Source: Saccoglossus kowalevskii (Eukaryota; Hemichordata; Enteropneusta; Harrimaniidae). Taken from it: DNA of 30,497 nt. The notes below the pieces were generated by a model, which was not told where the DNA came from, ran no database searches, and saw only the letters and a program-made list of their open reading frames with translations. The DNA is taken from assembly GCF_000003605.2 (NCBI RefSeq), contig NW_003105111.1, positions 133,114 through 163,610 on the forward strand. Reading direction: 5' to 3'. Shown one piece after another: positions 1-12,800 of this stretch (positions are counted from its first letter, which is position 1; each line of letters begins with the position of its first letter). The translations under genes were made by a program, and so were the position numbers.

Positions 1-125
1 TTCTGTCAGCATTCTAATAGCATTCTGTTAGCATTCTGTTGGCATTCTATTAGCATTCTGTTAGCATTCTATAAGCACTCCTTCAGCATTTAGTTAGCAT
101 TCTGTTAGCATTCTGTTAGCATTCA
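1..125. repeat. 11-bp minisatellite
   Basis: Degenerate tandem copies of an 11-bp unit close to GCATTCTGTTA, about 11 copies, continuing off the left edge of the window. It lies in the intron following ABCA exon L. Confidence 0.85.
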
Positions 126-400
126 AATTACCTTCACCTTGACAAAAATCAGCAGATCTGAGATTTCTTGGCAGATTGTAAGAGTTTTTGCTTGTTCTAC
201 ACGTACACAGCGACTTAATGTAGTGATAAGGTTTCTGTACGGGAAAATACCATGCCTTGGGTACACCATAATTACCTGCATATTGTACATTAACATGTCA
301 GAACAACAAACATCTCACAATTTTTATATACACTGCATGATATTGGAAGAAAAATTTAACAATGATTCCATTCCCTGTAGCAATATATAAACAATTCTGT

Positions 401-580
401 TACTGTAAAATATTTTATTTTCGCTTCAAATTAATTTTCGCTGAAGGAATGATTCAGTTAAAATAAAATCCAGCGAATATACCTTTTTTTCCTATGTTTT
501 ACATCCAACTCATCAAAAATCAGTGAAAATAAATTCCATACAAAACACCCAAAAAAGCTAAAATAAAATATTTCACAGTA
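401..580 (-). mobile_element. TACTGT-type MITE, copy 1 (reversed orientation)
   Basis: Terminal inverted repeats TACTGTAAAATATTTTATTT and, at the other end, AAATAAAATATTTCACAGTA. The interior carries the reverse complement of the TATAGGGAAAAAAGTATATT block seen in the copies at 19032 and 22180, so this copy is inverted relative to them. It is about 180 bp, shorter than its relatives, and has no coding capacity. The rest of 126-667 is AT-rich intron with nothing recognisable. Confidence 0.85.
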
Positions 581-667
581 CTGTTACAATGATTGGAGAA
601 AAGCTAAAGTTGTAATTAACCTGAATAAATTAATTAAATTATCATATTATTATTATTATCAAAATAC

Positions 668-875
668 CTGGAAATACAGCCTCTATATACCATATTAATA
701 TTATATACATTATGCAATCACAAAACATTATAAGCATAACATCGGCCATTGTCAAGTCTTCATTGAAAGGGGGCCAGGGTTCATTAACATTCGACCATTG
801 TAGACCTATAGCTTGTCTCTCGTAAAAGTGAGCATAACGCAAACCAAGACCATAGGCAGATGGAGATGCAAGGCA
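668..875 (-). CDS. ABCA exon L: helix 6 and WYIEAVFP motif
   Basis: The acceptor is tttcag, the entry phase 0, the exit phase 1 and the donor GTATTT. It encodes residues 665-733, from [20 protein letters not shown] through [10 protein letters not shown] to [15 protein letters not shown]. Family knowledge: (S)P-x-A-(F/Y)-G-x-G...(E)xxGxGxxW followed by a helix and (W)Y-(I/L)-(E/D)-x-V-(F/W)-PG-x-Y-G marks the end of the first membrane domain. The next exon (starting near YGxPxPxYF, then Walker A) is not visible in 1-667 and should lie left of the window. Confidence 0.95.
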
Positions 876-3800
876 CTGAAAAAAAAATGAACCAGTATCT
901 AAAGTAGGTATGTGAGAGATAAACATGTAAAAGAAAGTTCACTGATCATCACGTTACTGTAAAAGCTATCACAATTCACTGATCATCACTGTAAAAGTAA
1001 TCACAGTTTACTGATTATCACTGTAAAAGTAATCACAGTTTACTGATCATCACTGTAAAAGTAATCACAGTTTACTGATCATCACTGTAAAAGTAATCAC
1101 AGTTTACTGATTATCACTGTAAAAGTAATCACAGTTTACTGATCATCACTGTAAAAGCAATCACAGTTAGCAGTACAGTATGTGCATTTCAAGTGAATTA
1201 TAAAATTCCCTGCTGGACTTTTGTCACTATTTTTTTTGCAGTATTCTTATACATGTAGATGTGTCGCCATATACAATAACCTTTCAATACATGTTGGAAC
1301 TAATTTTCACAAAATATTAATTTTTTATACAAAAAGCTATTGTTCACTTATTTTTAGACAATCGTTGTGGCGGGTCATGTTCGATATGGGTCCCATGCCA
1401 CCTATACACTGCATGTAAAATATATCTGTTTGTTTAAATGCGGCCTCTAAACTATGTGAACACCAATCACAAAATAACGCAACTTACGGTATTAGTACTT
1501 GCATGCAACCTTTCAAATGAATCAGGCAATATATTAGTGAGGAAGCGACATGATTGGTAAAATGAGTTTAATTTTGAAATGCCATCCAGACAGTAAAAGT
1601 CAGTCATAAATTATATAGATGAACCACTTAATTTTTGAAGCTGGAAAAGTTTGCAATTTCCAAGGACAAACATGAAATGTTCATTGCAAGAAAATTTCAT
1701 GACTGTGTGACAGCCAAAAAAATGACTTTTAAATTTATGATATTCTGTGGAATTTGGGGTTGAATTCAAATTTTGCAACAATGGAGCATGTTATTGCACA
1801 TAAACGCAATGCATTATGGGGGATGTCACACTTATCACACTGGAAACTGAATAAATTACGAGAGAAACAAATTTTTGAAATATAAATTCATATAAATAAT
1901 AATATTACATATTTTGACCCCAAAATACACTCACAATACACTTTAATTATATCATTGAGTCTATTAATACTAGTATATGTGTTTTACATGTATGTGAAGA
2001 TTTAATGAAATTGGTCAATGCATTGCCAAGAACACGCAATAACATGATCATAGTATATTTTGAACCAAAAATTATATTTTTTACCTTAAAAAATCCCAGA
2101 AAATGTGCTTAGCCACATTACACTAAACAATTTGTCCAAAAAATTTTGTTCAAAACAGATAATGCGAGTTATGATTAGACACTGACAGACGGACACACAC
2201 ACGGACGGACGGACGGATGGACAGAGCCCCTGTCTAGGACTGTGTCCTGTGACGGGGACTAATGAAAACATGAAGCCAAATCGTTGTATATATTGACAAA
2301 AAAAATCAATAAATTTTTTGTTAATTACAGCACATTTACATAGTGACTTACCGAGATAATCTTTTGTAATCGCGACACCGTTTTGAAAGCTGAGTTTTCT
2401 TGGTCTTGGATAAACCAAAATGGTATGTTGCAGAGCAGATAGATGATGCCAGCACAAGCTGCTCCTAACTTAGCTTTCGAGAAGAAGACACTGACTACAA
2501 AACTGAAAGAGATATAGATAACATGATATAGATAATTATTCACACATTTTGAGAAAATATGGGGGGAAAAAAATTCACAAATTTGTTTTGTGAAAGACAA
2601 ATGTTTATTTTAATAGACATTCAAATGGTCAAAATGTTTTTTCAGCTTCTAGCGTTGTAGGGAGGGCCCCCTCAACCAAGTCGTATGATTTTCCAGCATC
2701 TCGTATTCGTAATAGTTTAGGGTTGGACTTAAAAGTAAGTTAGGGTGGGTTATCTAAACCATTTTTTTTTCTGTGGGTATAAAATGCACTAAAGGTATGC
2801 ACCAACAAGTGTGTGGAACAATCAATAATTTTTTTTTTCTCAAAGGAGCTTTCGAAAATATTACACAGTATCGTGGTGCATGTAGGTCAGACTTTTGTCC
2901 TTGGATTATTTATAAATTTAATTTAAGTATTTGTAATTTTGGTGGATGTGATTCAGTCAACAATTGGAAAATCATTGATCCAAGTAATGTACGAGACTTG
3001 CATGTGGCATTTGCCAAAAATAACACCATGTCCCAACAAATCACTGATGCATAAATGGACATGGCTTAATAACAGTTATCACCTGATTTAACTGGTTCAT
3101 TGGTTCATACAAGTAAAATCATGTTCAAGCACTGAAGGTAAGTAGAAAATACAACTCTATATCAGGGGGTTTTCTAAACCGGGGAAGAGGGGCGCAGCAC
3201 CTTGATACTCGGCTGGCGTCCTCTTACTGAATTGCCGATTGAGCTTTCAAGTCATAAATATATTTCTTGAGCCGTGCACTTCCGTGCTGACGTACAACAT
3301 GAAATCTTTCTCAAATATATTTTTCTCTGTGAAAACTTCCCAGCAACACCCGATGACAATGTGTCTGGACACCAAATACACTAAAATTACTCCAAAAATA
3401 TTTTAATGGCGATGGATACACAGATAAAACAGCACAGAAACCTTCCGATATGGCGTTTCCAGGTTGATCCGCCATGTTGTTTCTGTGCTCGCTGTGTCAA
3501 TCCGCTCCCTCGCTGGTGTGTGCTCCCTCTTGTTAATTTTTTCTAGAAAAACCCTTGCCATATGACACTATAAATACCAAATAAGTGATATCAGACATCA
3601 TAAATTTTTTCCTGTGTTTTCTTACCAAAATAGCAAAGTGCAGACAGCATAGAGCATATTATACAACCAAAACAGGAAAGCATCGGTATAGGCAAACACG
3701 CGGCCGTATTTCAATATAAAAACCAGGAGTGTGGTGCTGACTGTCATCTCAACAAAACCAGTTATAAACCACGCAACCCAATGCACTAGGTTATTCAAAC

Positions 3801-6800
3801 CAGCTATTTTCATCATCTACGAATAAAGATATATAAAATCATTAGTTCATTAAATACTGGGAGCATAATAATTGTGGAAAACGTATTTTAAACATACCCT
3901 GCTAACTACTTCAATTTTCAATTCCATGAGCCAGGAAAATTGAAATTTCAGTATAACATTTCCCACATTTTCATGTCCTAATGTTTACTCAAATCAACAT
4001 AATTTTGAATTGTTACAGGTCTTGATCAAAATATGCAAATTATAAAGTTTAATTATTTTGTAAAACAACAGACTTTTGAAATACACAGTGATCAAAGGAT
4101 AAAGACAAGAAGTCATGAAAACCTTCCCAAAATGCTGTTGCTGCTAATGCCTTTATAAAATCCCGAAATTACAGTAGATTTGAAGAAACATTTTTGATGT
4201 TGAACCCCAAAGAGGATTTAAACTATGGTATTAAATAAGAGGAAAGATAGCTACAAGATTTCAATATGCAAATCACACTAAATGGCAATGCATCTGATCA
4301 GCTCTGCGAAATCGCTCTTTTTGACAATCTTAATTATTCTGGCACATATATTCATAGGATAGGATTATATTTTGGGTTTATTCAAGTGTTAAACCAAACT
4401 ATCAGTGACAGTTCATCCTTTCAAAGCAGACAATATCTATCTAAGATGTTAGCACATAGGATATATGAACACATGAGATGGCCATCAAATTAAATTTTCC
4501 ATGATGTACTGGTGGAATCCAAGAAATTCAAGAGCCACGTTTTAACTCAAAATCATGGGCTCACAGCAATAACCTTTTGTCCCACCACCAGCAACCAATG
4601 AATCAACAATTATTACTAGTATTTTAAATGGATTTATAGTACATGTACCTCCTTTAGCTTCTGCTCTTTTTCATATACAATTGACTGTGTCACCAAAACC
4701 ACATAGTACAACCACCCCAGCAACAACATCATGTTCGTAAAACGACCCATTTTGTGCAGAAATCTGGAAATAGAGAGAATTTTTTCTTATTTTGAAATCA
4801 TCGGTAATTCATGAGAGACAGCAATTTACGAATGTTGCAAGTGAGGGAAAATGGGGACTCAAGATATTTATTCTTCACAAACATTTCTAATTGATCTTGT
4901 TCATAAAATGACCACCAAGATCTCTTTAAGAGCAAGAGAGTCATAAGACTTGGTTGTGCCCCTCGATTAGTGTTCCATTCCCCCCTAGTCATCGCGTCTA
5001 CTGTTCCAAATACTGTAAAATACTTTATTTTAGCTGGAATAAATTTTCACTAAAAAAGACTTTTGAGTGTTTTCTATGGAATTTATTTTCACTGATTTTT
5101 GACAAAATGAACGTAAAATATAGGAAAAAATGCATATTCAAATTGATTTTTTTTTCAATGAATCTTTCCTCGGCGAAAATAGCGAAAATTAATTTCAAGC
5201 GAAAATAAAATATTTGACAGTAGCATATGGTTACATTGTTCAGCAGAATGGTGGATGTGATGGGAGAATAGACAATATTTGGAGACAAAAACAAATTCTT
5301 TACTTCTCAATGAGATCTGGACGGCCATTTTGTGAATTATGTCTGTTATCAATTCCAAAAAGTAGAGGATAAACTTTACATAAAACACAACATCAACATG
5401 AGTTTTAAATTGTCATACAGGCTTTACTTACGGATCATTTACATGACATGGATAGGGAAATTCCTGTATATAGTTTCCTGGCTCGGTGATATTGTGTCCA
5501 ACTTTCTTCTCTATTATAGCGCGATCTACCAAGTCCTGTAACCATGGAAATATCATTAAACCGAGTTTTGAGTTCAGATAGTCCAGAAGTTTTAAAGTTC
5601 TGACTATGATTTTTCCTAGGGGTCCATCTTGGGTCAAGTTCAATTCCATTCTATCGATAATCAACTTCGGAAGGTCACCCAAGGTAGTGTCATTCAGATC
5701 TAGACCAAACATCATAACTAGAAGACAAAGAAAGCAATCATTTTATGATCTATGTGACACAGATAGCGTACAGACAATAAAGATTATATTACACTCAAAA
5801 CTATAATACCTGTGAGTAGCATTTCAGTAAGTTGTTGTGATTCCCAAAAAACCCTACAGCCTGAAAACCCGAATTACAAAAGTATTTCAATACCACAATA
5901 GTTATGACAAGCTCATTTCAATAAGTAAGCAAATCTGAAACAAGCCGCCCATTTTAAATCAGAATTTTAAATTAATGCTTTCCATATGTGTGACATAATG
6001 TAGTAATCAGTAAAGGTATGTCAGAGATACAGCTCTGAAAACGCCATTTTAAACAAAATGGTCGCCCAATGGCCATTTGAATCTGATCGGAAAAACACAA
6101 TGATGTGAAAATCTTGCCATGCACGATCAAGATCTTGTTCTGGAAATGGTGAAAATGCTCAATATTTTGATTTTAAACATTTAATAGCAGTCTTCTCGAA
6201 TCAGGTCATCAAAAAAATACATCTTCCTATGTATCCCAAGATGCAACGCTATACATGTAGATGTATGGTTTCTATACAGGTAGGATGCTTGAATGGATGG
6301 ATGCATAGAGGTCAATCCATAAGTCACTCATTTTAGACTGCATTCAATCAGGAATTCATTGCAAGATGTAGACTTTAAGACACAGCTGTTATTTTAGCTA
6401 CATACAAGAAGAAACTTAACATGTATAAGAATATAATTTTTTCAAAAGTGTGTAAACCCAACAACTTTTTGTGTGACTACTAAAGTGTTATATTGACAAT
6501 ACCTGGATGTACGTGCAATTGCGTCCAGGTTTTTTCTTCAATTTTAAAAGTTTCGCTTGATCGACTGAAATTTGTCGTGTTCATTTTCAGCTTGTACTTC
6601 ACATGAGAAGGAAGTTTTCCGGAGTCATCAACATCAAATACAAGACCTGATAACCAAAAAATATACGACAAGTGTATAAATTATATTTATGTGTTAGATA
6701 CACAACTAAGCCCACATATGGCTAACATATACCCAACTAAACCCACTGATTGCTGATCTATACCCAAATAAACCAATCTATGACTGGCTGATACACAAGT

Positions 6801-9800
6801 AAATCCACCTTATACATTTTTTGTACCTAAATAAGCCCACCTGTGGCTAACTGATACCAAACTAAGCTTACCCAACTAAACCCACCTGTGGCTAACTTAT
6901 ACCAAACTAATAAACCCACCTGTGGCGAACATATACCCAACTAAACCCACCTGTGGCTAACTGATACCAAACAAGTCATTGTCAACGACACATCCCTGTT
7001 CGTTCATATTTGAGTGACATATACATTCAAAGCAGATCATGACCGAAATGCACCTGCATATGTACAACACATTGTACTAAATTTGAACAAAATCCATCCA
7101 TGCATGACTTTGATGCATTTTCGGCCTGAAAATGGCCATCATTCAGCTATTGTTAAGCGGACCATGAAACAAATGAACATATCTATTTGTGACATGATGT
7201 ACCATGTGTGTGTGAAGTTTGAACTTGATCAATCCAGACATGTCTTGGATACGGATCCAGAACTGAATTCTTTAAAACAAAATGGCCGCCAGTCGGCCAT
7301 TTCAAACTTGATCGGGAAAAAAAAATGACGTGCATCAAGGTCCTATTATGTTTAATGTATGTACCAAATTTGAACGAAATCGTCCATGCATAACTGAGAT
7401 CCGGGTTCGGAATGGTGAAAATGTGCGATTTCAATGCATTTTCGGCCTTAAAGAGGCCGCCATTTGGCTATCGTTAATGAGATCATGAAACAAATGCACA
7501 TACATATTTGTGACATGATGTACCTTGTGTGTGTGAAGTTTGAACTTGATCAATCCAGACATGTCTCAGATACGGATCCAGAACTGAATTCTTTAAAACA
7601 AAATGGCCGCCAGTCGGCCATTTCAAACCCGATCAAAAAAATCCGTCCATGCATAACTGAGATCCGGGTCCGGAATGGTGAAAATGTGTGATTTTGATGC
7701 ATTTTCGGACTTAAAATGGCCGCTATTCGGCTATCGTTAATCGGATCATGAAAAAAATGCATGTGCATATGTCCCATATAATGTGTGATGTATGAGTGAA
7801 GTTTGAACTTAATCGGTCCATGCATGTTCGAGATACAGGTGATCACGGACGCACGCACGCACGCACGCACGCATGCACGGACGCACACAGGGCAAAACAT
7901 AAGTCCCCGTTTTCGCACTACGCCCGAACAGGGACTAACTAAGTCCACCTGTGGCTAACTGATACCAAACTAAGCCCACCTGTCGCTAACTTATACCCAA
8001 CTAAAACCCACCTGTGGCAACTAATCTATATACACACCTGCAATGACCATCCTACTGCTTTGCCCTCTGACATCATTAGTGTAGTTCAAAAACGATTGTT
8101 CATTAGATAAAGGATGGAAGACATCAACATCAAGGTGAGATGATAAAGAATTCACAAAACATGCTACAGTATCCAATAACTCCATGATGTGTCTAATTTT
8201 ATCCAAATCTGGCAATGAAGTACTGATTATCAACTGTTCATCTCTCGTGAAGTTCACACCAGAAGTGTTTTGCAAAATTGTTTGTACCTGTAAATAAATG
8301 AAACATTAGTAAATACCATTTCCCATATTTGGGCATTACATTACATCCTTGCTACACATTATCATATGATAGAACATTACTCTGTTGATTTCCATGGGCC
8401 CTGAACCTGCATAAATTCTGTAACAACAAATCATACACTTCCAGTGTTGCGGAGATATGACGTTCAAATAAAAGTATAATCGCATAAACAAACTACAATA
8501 AAACACTTAAAGCAGGGGAGTCATCACCTGCGCATGTGTCAGATGGCCATAGCGTGTCATTGTTAACAAACAAGTGTCTACGCTTGGGACTCAATTTCCG
8601 TGTGTGTCATGTGGACGACCCTCCCGTTTTAACATAAAGAATCTATAAACTATTCATGATCATCTCAGTGTCATTTGCAGGTTAGGGTCCCAAATGATAT
8701 GTGTATCAGAGTTGCAGGGTTACAACATTGTATATTCTACACTAGTCGTGCTTTTGACTGAAATCAAACTACTGATTGAATACTGATACTGAATTGAATA
8801 CTGATACTGAATCGAATACTACTACTGAATCGAATACTGATACTGAATCAAATACTGATACTAAATCGAATACTGGTACTGAATTGAATACTGGTACTGA
8901 ATTGAATGCTACTACTGAATTGAATACTGATATTGAATTGAATACTGATATTGAATTGAATACTGATATTGAATTGAATTGAATACTGATACTGAATTGA
9001 ATACTGATACTGAATTGAATACTGATACTGAATTGAATACTACTACTGAATTGAATACTTATACTGAATTGAATACTGATACTGCATCGAATGCTAATAC
9101 TGAATTGAATACTGATACTGAATTGAATACTGATACTGCATCAAATACTGATACTGCATCAAATACTGATACTGAATTGAATACTGATACTGCATCAAAT
9201 ACTGATACTGAATTGAATACTGATACTGAATTGAATACTGATACTGAATTGAATACTGATACTGAATTGAATACTGATACTGAATTGAATACTGATACTG
9301 CATCGAATGCTACTACTGAATTGAATACTAATACTGAATTGAATACTGAATTGAATACTGATACTGCATCAAATGCTACTACTGAATTGAATACTGATAC
9401 TGCATTGAATGCTACTACTGAATTGAATACTGATCCTGAATTGAATGCTACTACTGAATTGAATACTACTACTGAATTGAATACTACTACTGAATTGAAT
9501 ACTACTACTGAATTGAATACTGGTACTGAATTGAATACTGGTACTGAATTGAATACTGATACTGAATTGAATACTGGTACTGAATTGAATACTGGTACTG
9601 AATTGAATACTGATACTGAATTGAATACTGATACTGAATTGAATACTGGTACTGAATTGAATACTACTACTGAATTGAATACTACTACTACTGAATTGAA
9701 TACTACTACTACTACTGAATTGAATACTACTACTACTGAATTGAATACTGATACTGAATTGAATACTGCTACTGAATTGAATACTACTACTGAATTGAAT

Positions 9801-12800
9801 ACTACTACTGAATTGAATACTGATACTGAATTGAATACTACGACTACTGAATTGAATACTGGTACTGAATTGAATACTACTACTGAATTGAATACTGATA
9901 CTGAATTGAATACTGATACTAAATTGAATACTGATACTGAATTGAATACTGATACTAAATTTAATACTGATACTGAATTGAATACTGGTACTAAATTTAA
10001 TACTGATAAAGATTTGAATACTGATTGTAAATCATAACAATAATGAACTCCTTGCATGGACATTATCTCACATAAATCCACTACTTGTCTAATATGCTGC
10101 TGCAGGGGGTGTAGTTCATTCATTGTTAAAGCAAAGACATATCATATCACACAAGCAAGGACAACAAAGATTGACAATAACAAAAAAATCAGTCCCGTAA
10201 TACCTCATAAAACATGTTAAATCGGGGGGTCGTCACCTGCGCATGCGCGGGATTGAGTCCCAAGCGACAATAACAACACATACTAAAAACGCATGGGTAG
10301 ACGCTTGTTTGTAAACAATGATACGCTATGGCCATCTGACGCTTGCGCAGGTGACGACTCCCCCGCTTTAAATATTTTTTTTTAAAGATTAACTGGTGGT
10401 GGCAGTAAAAATGCTTGTATATCTTGATACACAGTACTTCTTCTAAATGAAACTAAATGATGAATTGACTGGTTATGAAATAGTCCTATTGTATGCAATC
10501 TGCAGAGTCAAAACTGGCAGCCTAAATGCTTCTATGGCTTGTGGCAAAACATACGTTCACACCAACAAAGTTGCACGCATTGTTTTGGTGACCCTAAGAG
10601 CTTGTGACAATTGGTTGTTCAAAACTTTTACTAAGACACGCATACCTGCTGAAGTAGCCTATAGAGATCTTGCGTTGAGTTTTCTTCCATAAAGTCCACC
10701 ACAGGGCGGGAAATGTTCAACCACTTATCAGCCAGTACAGACAACCGTTTAAAAGAATGGAAATATGAACTTGTCTATAGAAAATAAAAGATGTAAGGTT
10801 ATTGTCAATGAAAGTGATAGCTAATTACAATTAAACAAACTCTGTTTAAATTCAACAATGAGGGGACTTGACAATGTTGTTCAATTCTGTCTGCAATATT
10901 TATCCAATAGAGCTCTTTTATACTTGGGACTTAAGGTTTTAATTTGCATGTCAGTTCATGCAGAGTTTGGTTTACAGACATATAACAGGAGGAATAAAAA
11001 TATTACATGCATCAATAACAATCAACACAATAGAAAATGACATTTCGGAAAAATCTAATGTCAGAGGAAGAATTTCATTAAAAACGTGCTGACGGCAAAT
11101 GATTACAATAGCTCTGCAGCGTAGTAATTAAAAGTAATTCAATCAGTCATGAGAAAAACAATGCTCACCATTTTAATGACATCATTGACATCTGTTGTAT
11201 TTGGAGCGTAAGCTATTCGAGCTTTGCCCAACAGAATGGATGACAGTGGCTGCAAATGGGAAAAAAGATTTTCTGACAGTTTAGTGTTAATATTACTCCA
11301 GTTTCCCTGATATTCTTCATAATTATTTTCAGTTACGTTGACACCGCATAGCACCATTTGAAAGACATTCCAGGCTTTAAATAACAACTCTACCGGCTTG
11401 GTTGGCTGTCTGATACTCTGTTCAATAAACATCTGTTTGGTCACTGTATGATTCAATGGCGATTTAAAGGCTGTATTCTGAGAATTACAAACATTGCTGT
11501 CTGTAATGAAGATGTCTAGGTGTTCAGATATAGGTTTAATCCAGTCGAGCTGCTCTTCTAACGTCTATCGAGAAGACAAAAATAAAAAAATATTCACCAA
11601 AATTAGAGAGTTGATATCATCATGAAATGAACAAAACTAAGAGAGGTCTACCCAAGGTACATACACACCAAGTATCAAAGCATTTAGGTTCGTAGTTTTC
11701 AAGAAGAAGTCGAAAAAGTAACAAGTTGCACGGACACCTACGGTCAATCACTCATATGATAAGCTCCGCTCGACTAAGTCGACATAGGAGCTAAAAATAT
11801 ATAAGAGTAGTTATAAATTAAGAATTGCGGATCAAACAATAAGAATCTCAACTGATATATAGCTAGGCTCTTTGAGATAAAATCTGATCTGATCCACAGT
11901 ATAGAAGTTGATAATAATAACAGATCAAAGAAAACCTGAGCAATGGTGGTAGATACAGTGGTTTATTTTCTTGGTTTGATTCCCTCATGTTGAACGACAC
12001 GGACCAAATGTCTGTCATAAAAACTTGAATTTCTTTTTTTACAGTTCAACACTGATCATGGCATTGAAATAAATTTATTTTATCACAATTGGCTATCATC
12101 AAATGTGTATAGCATTTTATTAAATGTGAAAATACACCCTCCCAAATCCTACAGGATGTTTTGATGTCACTACGATGCTATGACATTTTATTGATCTTCC
12201 GTTTTTACACATAACATGGGTTGGTTATTTATAAGATATCTGTCTTGCCAATGGCCGAACATAACCAAACAGTTCCACAGTTGGGTTGTAATTGATTTTA
12301 CAGTATGGGGGGGGGGGGGTCATCAAGCCACTGAATCACAGCCACTGAACAAGATTGTCTTAGATTTTAAGAACTATGGTACATGTATATTTATCAATAT
12401 TTGATGTGAAGCGTTTTCCATTAAAAGTAGTCTGTACAATCAGACTTGTGAGTATATAGTTTCCTGAATCAGCATTGGTCCCTTAGTTTTCACTTTATTG
12501 GATGATTATTTTACACATATTATCACAGCCTGTGAGCAAATTTTTAAAAATTACATACTTCTCAGGTTAATTGTGTTTTGTGCACACCCACAGCTGAATT
12601 CAAACAGCAACACATGACGGGGATTTATTGTAGTAAAAACAATGAATACATGTAACTTAGTTGATAATTGGTGCAAAACATTTCTATAAACTCATGAATG
12701 CCATAACTTTCACTTTTGATTTTTAAGTTACTCAAAATTGAAGTATCGCTGGCAAATTGCGCAGAACGATACCTGTTCAAAAGCTAAATTGAAAATTAGT

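Noticed and set aside
1-667. The next ABCA exon (YGxPxPxYF region leading to Walker A)
   Set aside because: I looked for it on the minus strand; only a MITE, a minisatellite and AT-rich DNA are present, so it is presumed to lie left of the window.
2773-3054. 93-codon plus-strand frame
   Set aside because: It begins with GTG, has no homology I recognise, and lies in an ABCA intron on the opposite strand.
7014-7948. Open frames of 75-132 codons on both strands as genes
   Set aside because: They lie wholly within an internally duplicated dispersed repeat; their similarity to each other reflects the repeat, and no transposase or reverse-transcriptase motif is present.
8979-10037. A 352-codon open frame reading [12 protein letters not shown]... 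as a possible repetitive structural protein
   Set aside because: It begins with TTG and has no in-frame ATG, lies inside an ABCA intron, and equally long frames exist antisense because the 18-bp unit lacks stops. No signal peptide or flanking unique coding sequence is visible.
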